Of a stretch of DNA of 6,803 nt, positions 1 through 5,584 are shown piece after piece. The stretch is from Bacillota bacterium (lineage in GTDB: Bacteria; Bacillota; Clostridia; Lachnospirales; Lachnospiraceae): positions 1 through 6,803 of the forward strand of contig JAEZUR010000166.1 in the NCBI GenBank assembly GCA_023420935.1, written 5' to 3'. The notes under the pieces were generated by a model. The model ran no database searches. It had not been told where the DNA came from and saw nothing but the letters and a program-made list of their open reading frames with translations. Positions within the stretch are counted from its first letter, which is position 1. Each line of letters begins with the position of its first letter. The translations under genes and the position numbers were made by a program.

Positions 1-125
1 ATATATGTCCATGGCTGACTATTATCTGAAAATATGTGAAAACTAGAGAACCGCCGTGTACCGAACGGTACGCACGGTGGTGTGAGAGGTCGGTAGCTGA
101 AATAATCAGCTACCTCCTACTCGAT
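1..125 (+). ncRNA. 3' end of a class IIC-like group II intron (domains V and VI)
   Basis: Domain V folds at 50-81: a 9-bp basal stem (ACCGCCGTG 50-58 with CACGGTGGT 73-81, one G-U pair), a 4-bp distal stem (59-62 with 67-70) capped by GAAC, and a two-base CG bulge at 71-72. The short distal stem and the CGC in the basal strand resemble, from memory, the Oceanobacillus iheyensis class IIC intron. Domain VI follows: GGTAGCTGA (92-100) pairs with TCAGCTACC (106-114). An outer helix GAGAGG (84-89) pairs with CCT and CTC around an unpaired A119, the expected branch-point adenosine, seven bases from a 3' end CGAT at 125. The intron is on the + strand and its 5' part lies outside the window. The 3' exon starts near 126, 17 bases from the stop of arsR on the other strand. 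The exact splice site is inferred from the fold. Confidence 0.88.
2..46 (+). CDS. C-terminal tail of group II intron reverse transcriptase/maturase (partial)
   Basis: An open frame enters from the left edge and ends at TAG 44-46, giving a tail YMSMADYYLKICEN. It stops four bases before domain V. This is where intron-encoded reverse transcriptases end, because their gene sits in domain IV. The DYYLK-type ending resembles what I remember of bacterial intron maturase C-termini, but 14 residues are too few to prove homology. The full enzyme would carry out splicing assistance and target-primed reverse transcription. Only its tail is here, so whether it is intact cannot be judged. Confidence 0.55.
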   Translation, partial: YMSMADYYLKICEN

Positions 126-142
126 TATCATCTAATTTGCTG

Positions 143-442
143 TTACAGTTTAACTATTACTTTATCCATTTGGGTAAAATTAGTAAGTAAATACTGTAAC
201 TCTTCTAATTTTTCTGTATTTAAAGAATAATGCATCCATTTACCCTCTTTACGTCCAATTACGATTTCGCTCTCACATAGTATTTTCATATGATAAGATA
301 AGGTAGATTGAGAAATATGTAATTGATCTAGAATTTTACATGCACATCGTTCACCATCTATCAGAAATTCTATAATTAATAAGCGATTTGAATCGGACAG
401 TGCTTTAAATAATAAAGCATACTCATTATATTTTTCATTCAT
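143..442 (-). CDS. arsR: ArsR-family arsenite-type transcriptional repressor
   Basis: A 99-residue winged-helix repressor of the ArsR/SmtB family. The N-terminal helices (LLFKALSDSNRLLIIEFL) lead into ERCACKIL, with the Cys33-x-Cys35 pair that binds trivalent arsenic or antimony in classical ArsR. The recognition helix ISQSTLSYHMKIL follows, then the wing GRKEGKWMHYSL. Cys56, just after the recognition helix, could be a third thiolate. I chose ATG 440-442 rather than the upstream ATG at 458-460. AGAGGTGAT lies at the right distance before the former, and the latter abuts the promoter -10 box. Classical partners (arsB or acr3, arsC) would lie downstream, to the left, where the group II intron now sits. 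The arsenic specificity is inferred from the Cys pair and the TLSYHMKIL motif. Confidence 0.88.
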   Translation of the reverse strand: MNEKYNEYALLFKALSDSNRLLIIEFLIDGERCACKILDQLHISQSTLSYHMKILCESEIVIGRKEGKWMHYSLNTEKLEELQYLLTNFTQMDKVIVKL

Positions 443-460
443 AAGATCACCTCTACGCAT

Positions 461-489
461 ATAGTACAGGTTCTTATGAGCACTGTCAA
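461..489 (-). promoter_or_regulatory. arsR promoter, near-consensus sigma-A
   Basis: Read on the minus strand, TTGACA (484-489) and TACTAT (461-466) are separated by exactly 17 bases. The transcript would start only some ten bases before the Shine-Dalgarno sequence of arsR, giving a very short leader. The upstream ATG of the longer arsR frame directly follows the -10 box, which rules it out as the start. No clear inverted repeat could be found in this promoter. Confidence 0.75.
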
Positions 490-511
490 TGTTTTATTCA
501 CCCTATTTCTT

Positions 512-1795
512 TTATACTTTTACCACATTAAAAAGCGATCCAATCACATTATTAAGTCCAGGGAAATAATTCATAATCTGCCATATTCCCGCTCCATTTA
601 TTTTGTATTCTGGAATAAGACGGAACTTTGCATTCATGCTTCTTACGTCATCAAACCAAACTACGTGCGGAGTCCCAGAAGCGTCACTGTAATAATAGTA
701 AGGTGCTTGTGCTGGCTCATCAAACAGAATTATAACATTATTCTCAGCTGCACGCGCAACTGCGATCTGATTCGTGATGGATTCTGCTTTTGTTGTTCCT
801 CTCACAAAAGGTAAGGGCCAGTCATATGCATAATTAGGAATTCCCATTAATATTTTATTAGGATCAATCACGGATACACCATAGTCTAATACCGTCCTAA
901 CATTATTTAAGGGAGCAGTTGCCATAGGAGGACCATAGGTATAACCCCATTCATATGTCATAAGTAGAACTTCATCCGCTACTGCACCTATGGTAGGATA
1001 GTCATGAGCTTCATATAAAACACCTGTCATTTCTCCTGATGTTTTCGGAGCTAATGCCACAAAGGTTAATAATCCTTCTTGTGAAAGCCTAGCCTGTACC
1101 TGTGTGATAAAACTTAAAAATTGTTCTTTATCTTCCTGCTTTACGAATTCAAAATCAATATCGATTCCTCGATATCCTTTATTTTTTAAAGTAGTTACGA
1201 TATTTTCGATTAACCTTGTCTCGGCTTCATCATTGATAAATAAATTATGAGCAATTTCACTATTAAATTCACCTTCTGGAGTCATAGGCGCTAATACCAT
1301 AATTGGTCCAACACCATATTCACCAGCAATTGATATAAGTTCTTCATCGTCCGCGGGAACCAATACGCCTTCTGGTGTAAAACCATAATTAAAGATTAAT
1401 AAATAAGTAAGAAATGGTAATGTCTTTCTTAACACTTCTTTGTTAATAAAGGGATACGCATACCCATTTATGCTAATTGTATCAATTACTTCATCTCCTC
1501 GATACGTAATTACTAAATTATCACCTGGTTTTACTGTATTTGCAACAGCGATTAGCGGGTTATTCTGTAATAGTTTTGCTACAGTAATATTATTATTTTG
1601 TGCTATACTACTTAACGTATCACCTTCCGCAACAGTATAAGTAACTTCAGGTATTCGAATAGCAATACTTTGCCCAACGACTAGATTATCAGGGTTTGGT
1701 AATTCATTTACTGCAACAATATTCTCCGTTGTGGTGCCATATTGGCTTGCAATAGAACTAATTGTTTCACCAGCTGCGACTACATGTATCTGCAC
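512..1795 (-). CDS. LysM-LysM-GH18 glycosidase, spore-germination/cortex-lytic type (SleL/YaaH-like)
   Basis: A 427-residue protein with two N-terminal LysM domains (about 2-47, HVVAAGETISSIA; and about 52-98, YTVAEGDTLSSIA) joined to a GH18 domain from about 107. The catalytic signature RGIDIDFEF is complete: Asp212, Asp214 and the proton donor Glu216. The barrel also has LLMTYEWG (277-284) with the conserved Tyr, and a terminal strand GIWQIMNY (403-410). This architecture is that of Bacillus YaaH/SleL, which bind peptidoglycan through LysM and cleave N-acetylglucosaminyl bonds of spore cortex. There is no signal peptide, as in that group, where the proteins are placed in the spore by other means. 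The start is GTG 1793-1795 with AGGAGA five bases upstream. A partial paralogue begins at 6248. The exact substrate is inferred, and a chitinase-like role cannot be excluded. Confidence 0.9.
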   Translation of the reverse strand: MQIHVVAAGETISSIASQYGTTTENIVAVNELPNPDNLVVGQSIAIRIPEVTYTVAEGDTLSSIAQNNNITVAKLLQNNPLIAVANTVKPGDNLVITYRGDEVIDTISINGYAYPFINKEVLRKTLPFLTYLLIFNYGFTPEGVLVPADDEELISIAGEYGVGPIMVLAPMTPEGEFNSEIAHNLFINDEAETRLIENIVTTLKNKGYRGIDIDFEFVKQEDKEQFLSFITQVQARLSQEGLLTFVALAPKTSGEMTGVLYEAHDYPTIGAVADEVLLMTYEWGYTYGPPMATAPLNNVRTVLDYGVSVIDPNKILMGIPNYAYDWPLPFVRGTTKAESITNQIAVARAAENNVIILFDEPAQAPYYYYSDASGTPHVVWFDDVRSMNAKFRLIPEYKINGAGIWQIMNYFPGLNNVIGSLFNVVKV

Positions 1796-1889
1796 AATAA
1801 TCTCCTATTATTTTATAATATATATTATATTTATATTCGTCCTATCTATAATATGTGTTAATAATATATATTAATGTAAGGATTGATTA
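1796..1889. other. Extremely AT-rich leader between membrane protein gene and LysM-GH18 gene
   Basis: These 94 bases hold the ribosome site of the LysM-GH18 gene and a perfect 16-bp palindrome of only A and T (1814-1829). Several TATAAT-like words exist on the minus strand, but none has a convincing -35 box at 16-18 bases. No terminator hairpin with a T tract was seen after the membrane protein gene, so read-through from it is possible. Confidence 0.4.
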
Positions 1890-2597
1890 TCATCTATGAG
1901 CTTTCATTTCATTGGCTTTTCTAATCATCCATACTCCATTCAGAGCGAACCATAACAATACAAATATCATTATAACTATATAGAACATTAATAGCTTTTC
2001 TCGTCCAGTAAAAATCATACAAACACCTAAAATAAGTCCAGATACTCCAATAAGAAGACCTAAAATGTCTTGCCAAAGAGATCTATTTTTATTAGAAACC
2101 ATTCCTATACTTATTAAAATATACGATGACCATAAAGTAATTACTTCGATTGGAAATAAGCCTCTCCCAAATCCTAGTGGAGATAACACAGAAACGATAC
2201 TATATGCAATTTGTTTCTGCGACTCGTTAGCGGATAACCAATTAACAATTGCGGCTGGATAAGAAATATCCAAAGACATACCAACGGTCCAAATTGTTGT
2301 ACCCATCAAATTAAAATAAAACCCTAAACGCGCCCAGATTGCACTAATTCCATTCATGGATTCTTTCAATCCAAACACACCAAGAAACAGTCCCCAAAAC
2401 CCCAAAATCATAAATAATGCAGATAATTGCAATAAACTTGGATTAGATCCAAATGCAACCTGCATCTGCTGTATATTACTTACATCATTTGTTCTTGGTA
2501 CAAGAAGAGAACCTACTATAATGAATAAAACACCCAAAATAGATCCAATACCACCTATCTTCTGAATGATTCTCTTGTTAATATCTAATTCACTCAT
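1890..2597 (-). CDS. Six-helix integral membrane protein of unknown function
   Basis: A 235-residue protein that I do not recognise. Six hydrophobic segments are visible at about 14-33, 55-77, 86-109, 148-168, 175-196 and 201-224. The loop between segments 3 and 4 is long and holds SYPAAIVNWLSANESQKQ. The C-terminus is short and basic (RKANEMKAHR). There are no catalytic, nucleotide-binding or transporter signatures. The start ATG 2595-2597 follows AAAGGAGAT at a spacing of about nine bases. A likely promoter sits at 2632-2658 on the minus strand. The gene diverges from the small cationic peptide gene at 2873 and shares with it the TGATACA repeat region. A role tied to that peptide, such as immunity or export, is possible but has no direct support. 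A stress-related or generic DUF membrane protein is equally possible. Confidence 0.8.
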   Translation of the reverse strand: MSELDINKRIIQKIGGIGSILGVLFIIVGSLLVPRTNDVSNIQQMQVAFGSNPSLLQLSALFMILGFWGLFLGVFGLKESMNGISAIWARLGFYFNLMGTTIWTVGMSLDISYPAAIVNWLSANESQKQIAYSIVSVLSPLGFGRGLFPIEVITLWSSYILISIGMVSNKNRSLWQDILGLLIGVSGLILGVCMIFTGREKLLMFYIVIMIFVLLWFALNGVWMIRKANEMKAHR

Positions 2598-2631
2598 AAA
2601 AAATATCTCCTTTGTAATACATAATATAAAA

Positions 2632-2658
2632 ATTATACCATATTATAGCCGATTTCAA
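2632..2658 (-). promoter_or_regulatory. Possible promoter of the membrane protein gene
   Basis: On the minus strand TTGAAA (2653-2658) precedes TATAAT (2632-2637) by 15 bases, shorter than ideal. A second TATAAT lies at 2642-2647 without a good -35 box. One of the two is probably the -10 element. The transcript would start about 30 bases before the start codon. Confidence 0.4.
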
Positions 2659-2730
2659 TAATGAATTAATTCTTGAATGAAATAAAACGCAAATGTCTCA
2701 ATATTAAATTTGATACACATTAGAATCTCA

Positions 2731-2785
2731 AATTTAATTATGATACATAATGATACAATTTAATTATGATACATAATGATACAAT
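2731..2785. repeat. 26-bp tandem direct repeat containing TGATACA heptamers
   Basis: Two identical 26-bp units (2731-2756 and 2757-2782) are followed by the first three bases of a third. Each unit contains TGATACATAA then TGATACA. The heptamer TGATACA occurs at 2741, 2751, 2767 and 2777, with a further copy at 2711. Copies within a unit are 10 bases apart, one helical turn, so bound proteins would lie on the same face. The block lies between two divergent genes, upstream of both. It could be a regulator binding array or a simple tandem duplication of one site pair. Confidence 0.85.
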
Positions 2786-2857
2786 CGTTTCCCTCCACAA
2801 AATGATTAATTTAGACATAAATAGACACATATACTCACTTTTCTAATAAAATAATAT

Positions 2858-2868
2858 AAGGAGGTGAT
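2858..2868 (+). promoter_or_regulatory. Perfect Shine-Dalgarno sequence of the small peptide gene
   Basis: AAGGAGGTGAT matches the 3' end of 16S rRNA over 11 bases. Its GGAGG core is eight bases from ATG 2873-2875. It is the strongest ribosome site in the window and the main support for translation of the 46-codon frame. Upstream, TATACT at 2830-2835 could be a -10 box, but no good -35 box was found, which would fit an activator-dependent promoter. Confidence 0.85.
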
Positions 2869-2872
2869 TATT

Positions 2873-3013
2873 ATGCTATTTATAATTCGTTTGTTAAGGT
2901 CTATAGGCAGATTTATTAGGAGAATTTTTAGTGCTGTTATCTGTTTCTTAAGAAGAATTTTGAGTGCTATTATCTGTTTCTTAAAAAGAATTTTTAGAAA
3001 TAACGCAGCGTAA
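2873..3013 (+). CDS. 46-residue cationic amphipathic repeat peptide, novel small protein
   Basis: ATG 2873 to TAA 3011-3013 encodes 46 residues, starting MLFIIRLLRSIGRFI. Two 11-residue units follow, RRIFSAVICFL (16-26) and RRILSAIICFL (27-37), then a third start KRIF (38-41) and a tail RNNAA. The DNA of the two full units (2918-2950, 2951-2983) differs at 3 of 33 bases. There are ten Arg/Lys and no Asp or Glu. Polar residues fall at 6, 9, 13, 16-17, 20, 24, 27-28, 31, 35, 38-39 and 42, a 3-4 step that gives one continuous amphipathic helix with Cys24 and Cys35 on the polar side. A perfect ribosome site precedes it and a terminator follows nine bases after the stop. Candidate roles are a membrane-active toxin, a leaderless bacteriocin, or a membrane-surface peptide of SpoVM type. 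None is proven, and I know no family for it. Confidence 0.8.
   Translation: MLFIIRLLRSIGRFIRRIFSAVICFLRRILSAIICFLKRIFRNNAA
2918..2995 (+). repeat. 33-bp in-frame coding repeat (2 full units and a 12-bp partial)
   Basis: Units 2918-2950 and 2951-2983 each encode 11 residues and match at 30 of 33 bases. A partial third unit at 2984-2995 encodes KRIF. The three differences are AGG/AGA (silent), TTT/TTG (Phe/Leu) and GTT/ATT (Val/Ile). The two amino-acid changes are conservative, so the helix character is kept. Confidence 0.85.
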
Positions 3014-3021
3014 GATAAAAG

Positions 3022-3046
3022 AAAGGGACTATTTAGTCCCTTTTCT
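3022..3046. terminator. Bidirectional intrinsic terminator between convergent genes
   Basis: A 9-bp perfect stem, AAAGGGACT (3022-3030) with AGTCCCTTT (3035-3043), has a 4-base loop. T-rich runs follow on both strands: TTTTCT on +, and CTTTTATC on -. It would end the small peptide transcript on + and the beta-helix gene, whose stop is at 3061, on -. Confidence 0.88.
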
Positions 3047-3060
3047 AAAGTATCCGTTTA

Positions 3061-4305
3061 TTAATTAGCAATTGGTATTTTTACCGTATCTAACCGAAAT
3101 TCATTGTATGTTTTATTAAAACGAATAAAATATTCATCTGCTTCGGATAATGAATTCTTTTTCATTAATTCAATGCATTCGTCACTAATTACATTGTATA
3201 TAATATTATATTCGCTTCCATCACCAGAATTCTTCCATGGCATTATTTGAATTGGTCTGGAAACCATCTTAAAAGTATTCCCAGTTATAATTGGATCAGT
3301 AACACCACTTGCTAATATTGCTCTCGCACCAGCTTTTTTATTGGCTACATTGTTAATGGTATTTCCTTTGATTACAGGCTTATCCCAATTCATGATACGG
3401 ATTGCATCTTGATCGCAATTGGTAATGATATTATTTAACAACTGTACATTAGTATGTAATTTATTTTCGGAATATTTATGAGTTCCAATCGCACGTTCTA
3501 GGTTATAAAACGTACAGTTTGTGATTGTTATATCTTTATTCGGAGTTTTATCATAGGAAGACCAATCCGCATGGAATCCATTGGTAGCCTTATCCGGTGT
3601 ATCTATATTGATTGCTTCTTTGTTATTGTTGGATGAATCTTGATGATTTTGAAATGTACAATTAGAAATTGTTACATTGCTAGATGCATCTAATTCAATA
3701 AAATGACCACTATACATATTCGTGAATTTAATATTGCTTATTTTAACCTTACTGTTATGACCCATCATAATTCCGATTGTATTTTTATCATAAGCTAAAT
3801 TAATTTCAGCATTTCCCTCGCCAATGATTGAAATATTAGAATCTCCATTGTATTCCGAATAAATGCCCTTTTTACGACTATTTGCGTTGGAACACATCTG
3901 AAATAATGAGTGTGACGCACCGAATTTACTTGTTCCTGTTTTTGTTCCTTTTACAATCTTTACACCATTTTTTAACTTTATTGTTACATTAGATGGGATA
4001 TAAAGTGTATTGGTAATTTTATAGGTACCTTTCTCAACGATTAAGGTTCCACCACCTTGACTCTCTAATTTATTCAGATAGGATAGAAACGTATAATAAT
4101 ATCTAGTATACTTATTATATGTGGTATATTTTACTGATTTATCACAAGGTTTACTTGATGTAGTTATGGTATATGTTTTACTTGAACTAGCTGCATAGGC
4201 ATCAATAGTTCCATTGCTACTTGTTATTATCATAATAGTTAAGACAATGAAAGCAACTAAAAATTTTTTATGTCTTAAGCTTAATTTTCTACTCTTTTGC
4301 ATCAT
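3061..4305 (-). CDS. Secreted right-handed parallel beta-helix protein
   Basis: A 414-residue exported protein. Residues 1-38 form a long signal peptide: a basic n-region (KSRKLSLRHKK), a hydrophobic core (FLVAFIVLTIMIITSS) and a likely cut after AYA38. Then comes a short pectate-lyase-type entry (GGGTLIVEKGTYKITNTL, 84-101). Beta-helix coils (PbH1) follow, with N-x-F/I turns: VKISNIKFTN (187-196), VTISNCTFQN (211-220), ITITNCTFYN (259-268), VIKGNTINNV (311-320) and IITGNTFKMV (339-348). Such folds are typical of polysaccharide lyases, hydrolases and epimerases, and of surface adhesins. No catalytic residues could be assigned, so the substrate is open. There are two adjacent ATGs. The AGGTGA box is four bases from the first (4303-4305) and seven from the second (4300-4302), and the second may be the true start. 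No cell-wall anchor is seen at the C-terminus. Confidence 0.85.
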   Translation of the reverse strand: MMQKSRKLSLRHKKFLVAFIVLTIMIITSSNGTIDAYAASSSKTYTITTSSKPCDKSVKYTTYNKYTRYYYTFLSYLNKLESQGGGTLIVEKGTYKITNTLYIPSNVTIKLKNGVKIVKGTKTGTSKFGASHSLFQMCSNANSRKKGIYSEYNGDSNISIIGEGNAEINLAYDKNTIGIMMGHNSKVKISNIKFTNMYSGHFIELDASSNVTISNCTFQNHQDSSNNNKEAINIDTPDKATNGFHADWSSYDKTPNKDITITNCTFYNLERAIGTHKYSENKLHTNVQLLNNIITNCDQDAIRIMNWDKPVIKGNTINNVANKKAGARAILASGVTDPIITGNTFKMVSRPIQIMPWKNSGDGSEYNIIYNVISDECIELMKKNSLSEADEYFIRFNKTYNEFRLDTVKIPIAN

Positions 4306-4355
4306 TACTCACCTGTCATCTTTCATGTGTTATTTATGTCATTCCGATGTATATT

Positions 4356-4384
4356 ATATTATTATATTCGACTAAATTCGTCAA
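4356..4384 (-). promoter_or_regulatory. Promoter of the beta-helix gene
   Basis: On the minus strand TTGACG (4379-4384) and TAATAT (4356-4361) are 17 bases apart. The leader would be about 45 bases. Its presence suggests that the beta-helix gene is transcribed separately from cadC, although no terminator was seen between them. Confidence 0.6.
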
Positions 4385-4422
4385 TAAAATAAGATGAATA
4401 TCCGAATTTCTTCTAGTAAATC

Positions 4423-4782
4423 TTACCTCTCTCTAATATGCTCTAATCCCTTTTTAAATAGATCTTTTACATGATCATCTGCAAGAGAATAAAACACGTT
4501 TTTCCCTTCTTTTCTAAATTTAACTAGATTGGCAGATTTTAGAGCACGCAGTTGATGTGATATGGCTGATTTGGTCATGTTAAGTAAAACCGCTATATCG
4601 CAAACACACAGTTCACTTTTCTCCAACGCACATATAATATTAGTTCTAGTACTATCTCCTAGTGCTTTAAAAAAATCAGATAGCTCATATAATTCAGCCG
4701 CATCTGGCATAGACTTTCTTACCTTTTCCACTACATCTGCATGAATGACATCACAATCACAAATATTCTCTATTGTTTTCAT
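4423..4782 (-). CDS. cadC: CadC-like ArsR/SmtB metal-sensing repressor
   Basis: A 119-residue winged-helix repressor. The N-terminal extension ICDCD (Cys8, Cys10) together with ELCVCD (Cys59, Cys61) reproduces the thiolate alpha-3N site of Staphylococcus CadC, which senses Cd, Pb and Bi. The C-terminal helix also keeps the SmtB-type alpha-5 zinc site with exact spacing: Asp102-x-His104, and His115-x-x-Glu118. The recognition helix is MTKSAISHQLRALKSANLV and the wing FRKEGKNVFYSL. The ribosome site AAAAGGAGAT lies 9-10 bases before ATG 4780-4782. The gene is 45 bases behind the methyltransferase-family gene, with no promoter found between them, so the pair is probably one operon controlled from 5435-5494. 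No cadA-type efflux ATPase is next to it. The metal identity is inferred from ligand spacing. Confidence 0.88.
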   Translation of the reverse strand: MKTIENICDCDVIHADVVEKVRKSMPDAAELYELSDFFKALGDSTRTNIICALEKSELCVCDIAVLLNMTKSAISHQLRALKSANLVKFRKEGKNVFYSLADDHVKDLFKKGLEHIRER

Positions 4783-4827
4783 CTTTCAATATCTCCTTTT
4801 AAGCTTTAACTTTTGTATCGTTACACT

Positions 4828-5406
4828 TCAAATAAATATAAAATATCTTCCAACCTTCTTTTTATACTCCAGATAATCATCTCCAAAAGTAATGTCTAGA
4901 AACTTTTCTTCCTCCAAGATCTGAAGATGCATCATTATCATAGTTATGACTGCCATGCTAAACAGGATAAGATTACCAAATGCAAGACTGGTTCCTATGT
5001 AAGTTAAATCAAATCCCAAGAAAGCCGGATTTCTACTATACTGATAAATTCCACTTGTAACCATTGCAGTTGAGTCTTTTTCAGGTATACCTGCTCTCCA
5101 ACTATCTTTCATGGTAATCATAGCTATGATAAATAGTATTGTTCCAACTCCGATGAACAATAAACCGCTCCATCGAATTGACTCAATAGGTATCAATGAT
5201 GTATCCATGATTGCACTTGCCAATATGATTAATACCGTCGTTATACTTGAAAGATTTAGTATTTTCTCAATCAAAACAGTTCGCTTAGGTTTACTACCCT
5301 TTCCAAGTTGGTTGGTCCGAATCCCTCTCTTACTTTGTTCGAATAGTTTCATAAAATAAGCAATGTAAAATATGATTATCTCCAGCATTCCTATTATTCT
5401 TATCAT
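4828..5406 (-). CDS. Isoprenylcysteine carboxyl methyltransferase (ICMT)-family membrane protein, CzcN-like
   Basis: A 192-residue membrane protein with hydrophobic segments at about 4-22, 53-68, 79-99 and 132-160. The C-terminal methyltransferase core is typical of the ICMT/PEMT family: SGIYQYSRNPAFLG (118-131), then LEEEKFLDITFGDDYLEYKK (164-183) and VGRYF. These residues form the S-adenosylmethionine pocket and membrane interface in the family. The start ATG 5404-5406 has GGAGG seven bases upstream. A longer frame from a TTG at 5443-5445 runs through the promoter leader and is rejected. The gene is followed by a CadC-like metal sensor. In Cupriavidus, ICMT homologues CzcN and NccN belong to metal-resistance operons, so a metal-linked role is plausible. 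Bacteria lack prenylated Ras-type substrates and the methyl acceptor is unknown. Confidence 0.85.
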   Translation of the reverse strand: MIRIIGMLEIIIFYIAYFMKLFEQSKRGIRTNQLGKGSKPKRTVLIEKILNLSSITTVLIILASAIMDTSLIPIESIRWSGLLFIGVGTILFIIAMITMKDSWRAGIPEKDSTAMVTSGIYQYSRNPAFLGFDLTYIGTSLAFGNLILFSMAVITMIMMHLQILEEEKFLDITFGDDYLEYKKKVGRYFIFI

Positions 5407-5434
5407 TTCTTTTCCTCCATTCAATTTTGTATAG

Positions 5435-5490
5435 CAGTTGAACAACTACTCAACTATATATCACATTATAGTTGAGTGGACATTCAACTG
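5435..5490. promoter_or_regulatory. Nested inverted-repeat operator (AGTTGA/TCAACT), probable CadC-like binding region
   Basis: Two nested perfect inverted repeats lie here: CAGTTGAA (5435-5442) with TTCAACTG (5483-5490), and ACTCAACTATA (5448-5458) with TATAGTTGAGT (5467-5477). A third pairing, GTTGA (5471-5475) with TCAAC (5484-5488), fills the promoter spacer exactly. In all there are five AGTTGA/TCAACT-like half-sites in 55 bases. The arrangement allows two or more repressor dimers to cover both the spacer and the start site. Binding by the cadC product is inferred from operon context. Confidence 0.75.
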
Positions 5491-5494
5491 TCAA
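5465..5494 (-). promoter_or_regulatory. Strong promoter of the methyltransferase-cadC operon
   Basis: On the minus strand a perfect TTGACA (5489-5494) and a perfect TATAAT (5465-5470) are separated by 18 bases. Transcription would start near 5458, giving a leader of about 50 bases to ATG 5406. Both elements are overlapped by the inverted-repeat operator, so a bound repressor would block polymerase. Confidence 0.85.
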
Positions 5495-5535
5495 GATATA
5501 TTTTCCATATTTATTGTTTATAAACTATTATTTTA

Positions 5536-5567
5536 CAAAACAAAAGACTGAGTTTCATCACTCAGCC
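5536..5567 (-). terminator. Intrinsic terminator downstream of the hxlR remnant
   Basis: On the minus strand GGCTGAGT (5567-5560) pairs with ACTCAGTC (5553-5546), 8 bp with one G-U pair, around a six-base loop. TTTTGTTTTG follows. It lies 18 bases after the hxlR stop codon and also insulates that gene from the methyltransferase promoter. Confidence 0.8.
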
Positions 5568-5584
5568 TTCTTTCGTAGATTATA

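Noticed and set aside
123..134. Word GATTATCATCTA shared with about 1885-1896
   Set aside because: Considered as a target-site or intron-related duplication, but it is a single 12-base AT-rich match without flanking similarity.
36..230. 64-codon frame on the + strand
   Set aside because: It runs through the intron's domains V and VI and the antisense of arsR, with no ribosome site; it is a chance frame.
443..460. Longer arsR start at 458-460
   Set aside because: That ATG abuts the -10 box, so it would lie at or before the transcription start, and it has no ribosome site.
476..814. 112-codon frame on the + strand
   Set aside because: It is antisense to the GH18 domain, with no ribosome site and no recognisable domain.
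1814..1829. 16-bp perfect palindrome
   Set aside because: It consists only of A and T in a very AT-rich spacer, where such palindromes arise by chance.
2731..2785. CRISPR-like repeat
   Set aside because: The two 26-bp units are directly adjacent with no spacer and no cas gene is nearby; it is a tandem duplication.
5407..5445. Longer methyltransferase start at TTG 5443-5445
   Set aside because: It lies inside the operator and lacks a ribosome site, whereas ATG 5404-5406 has GGAGG at seven bases.
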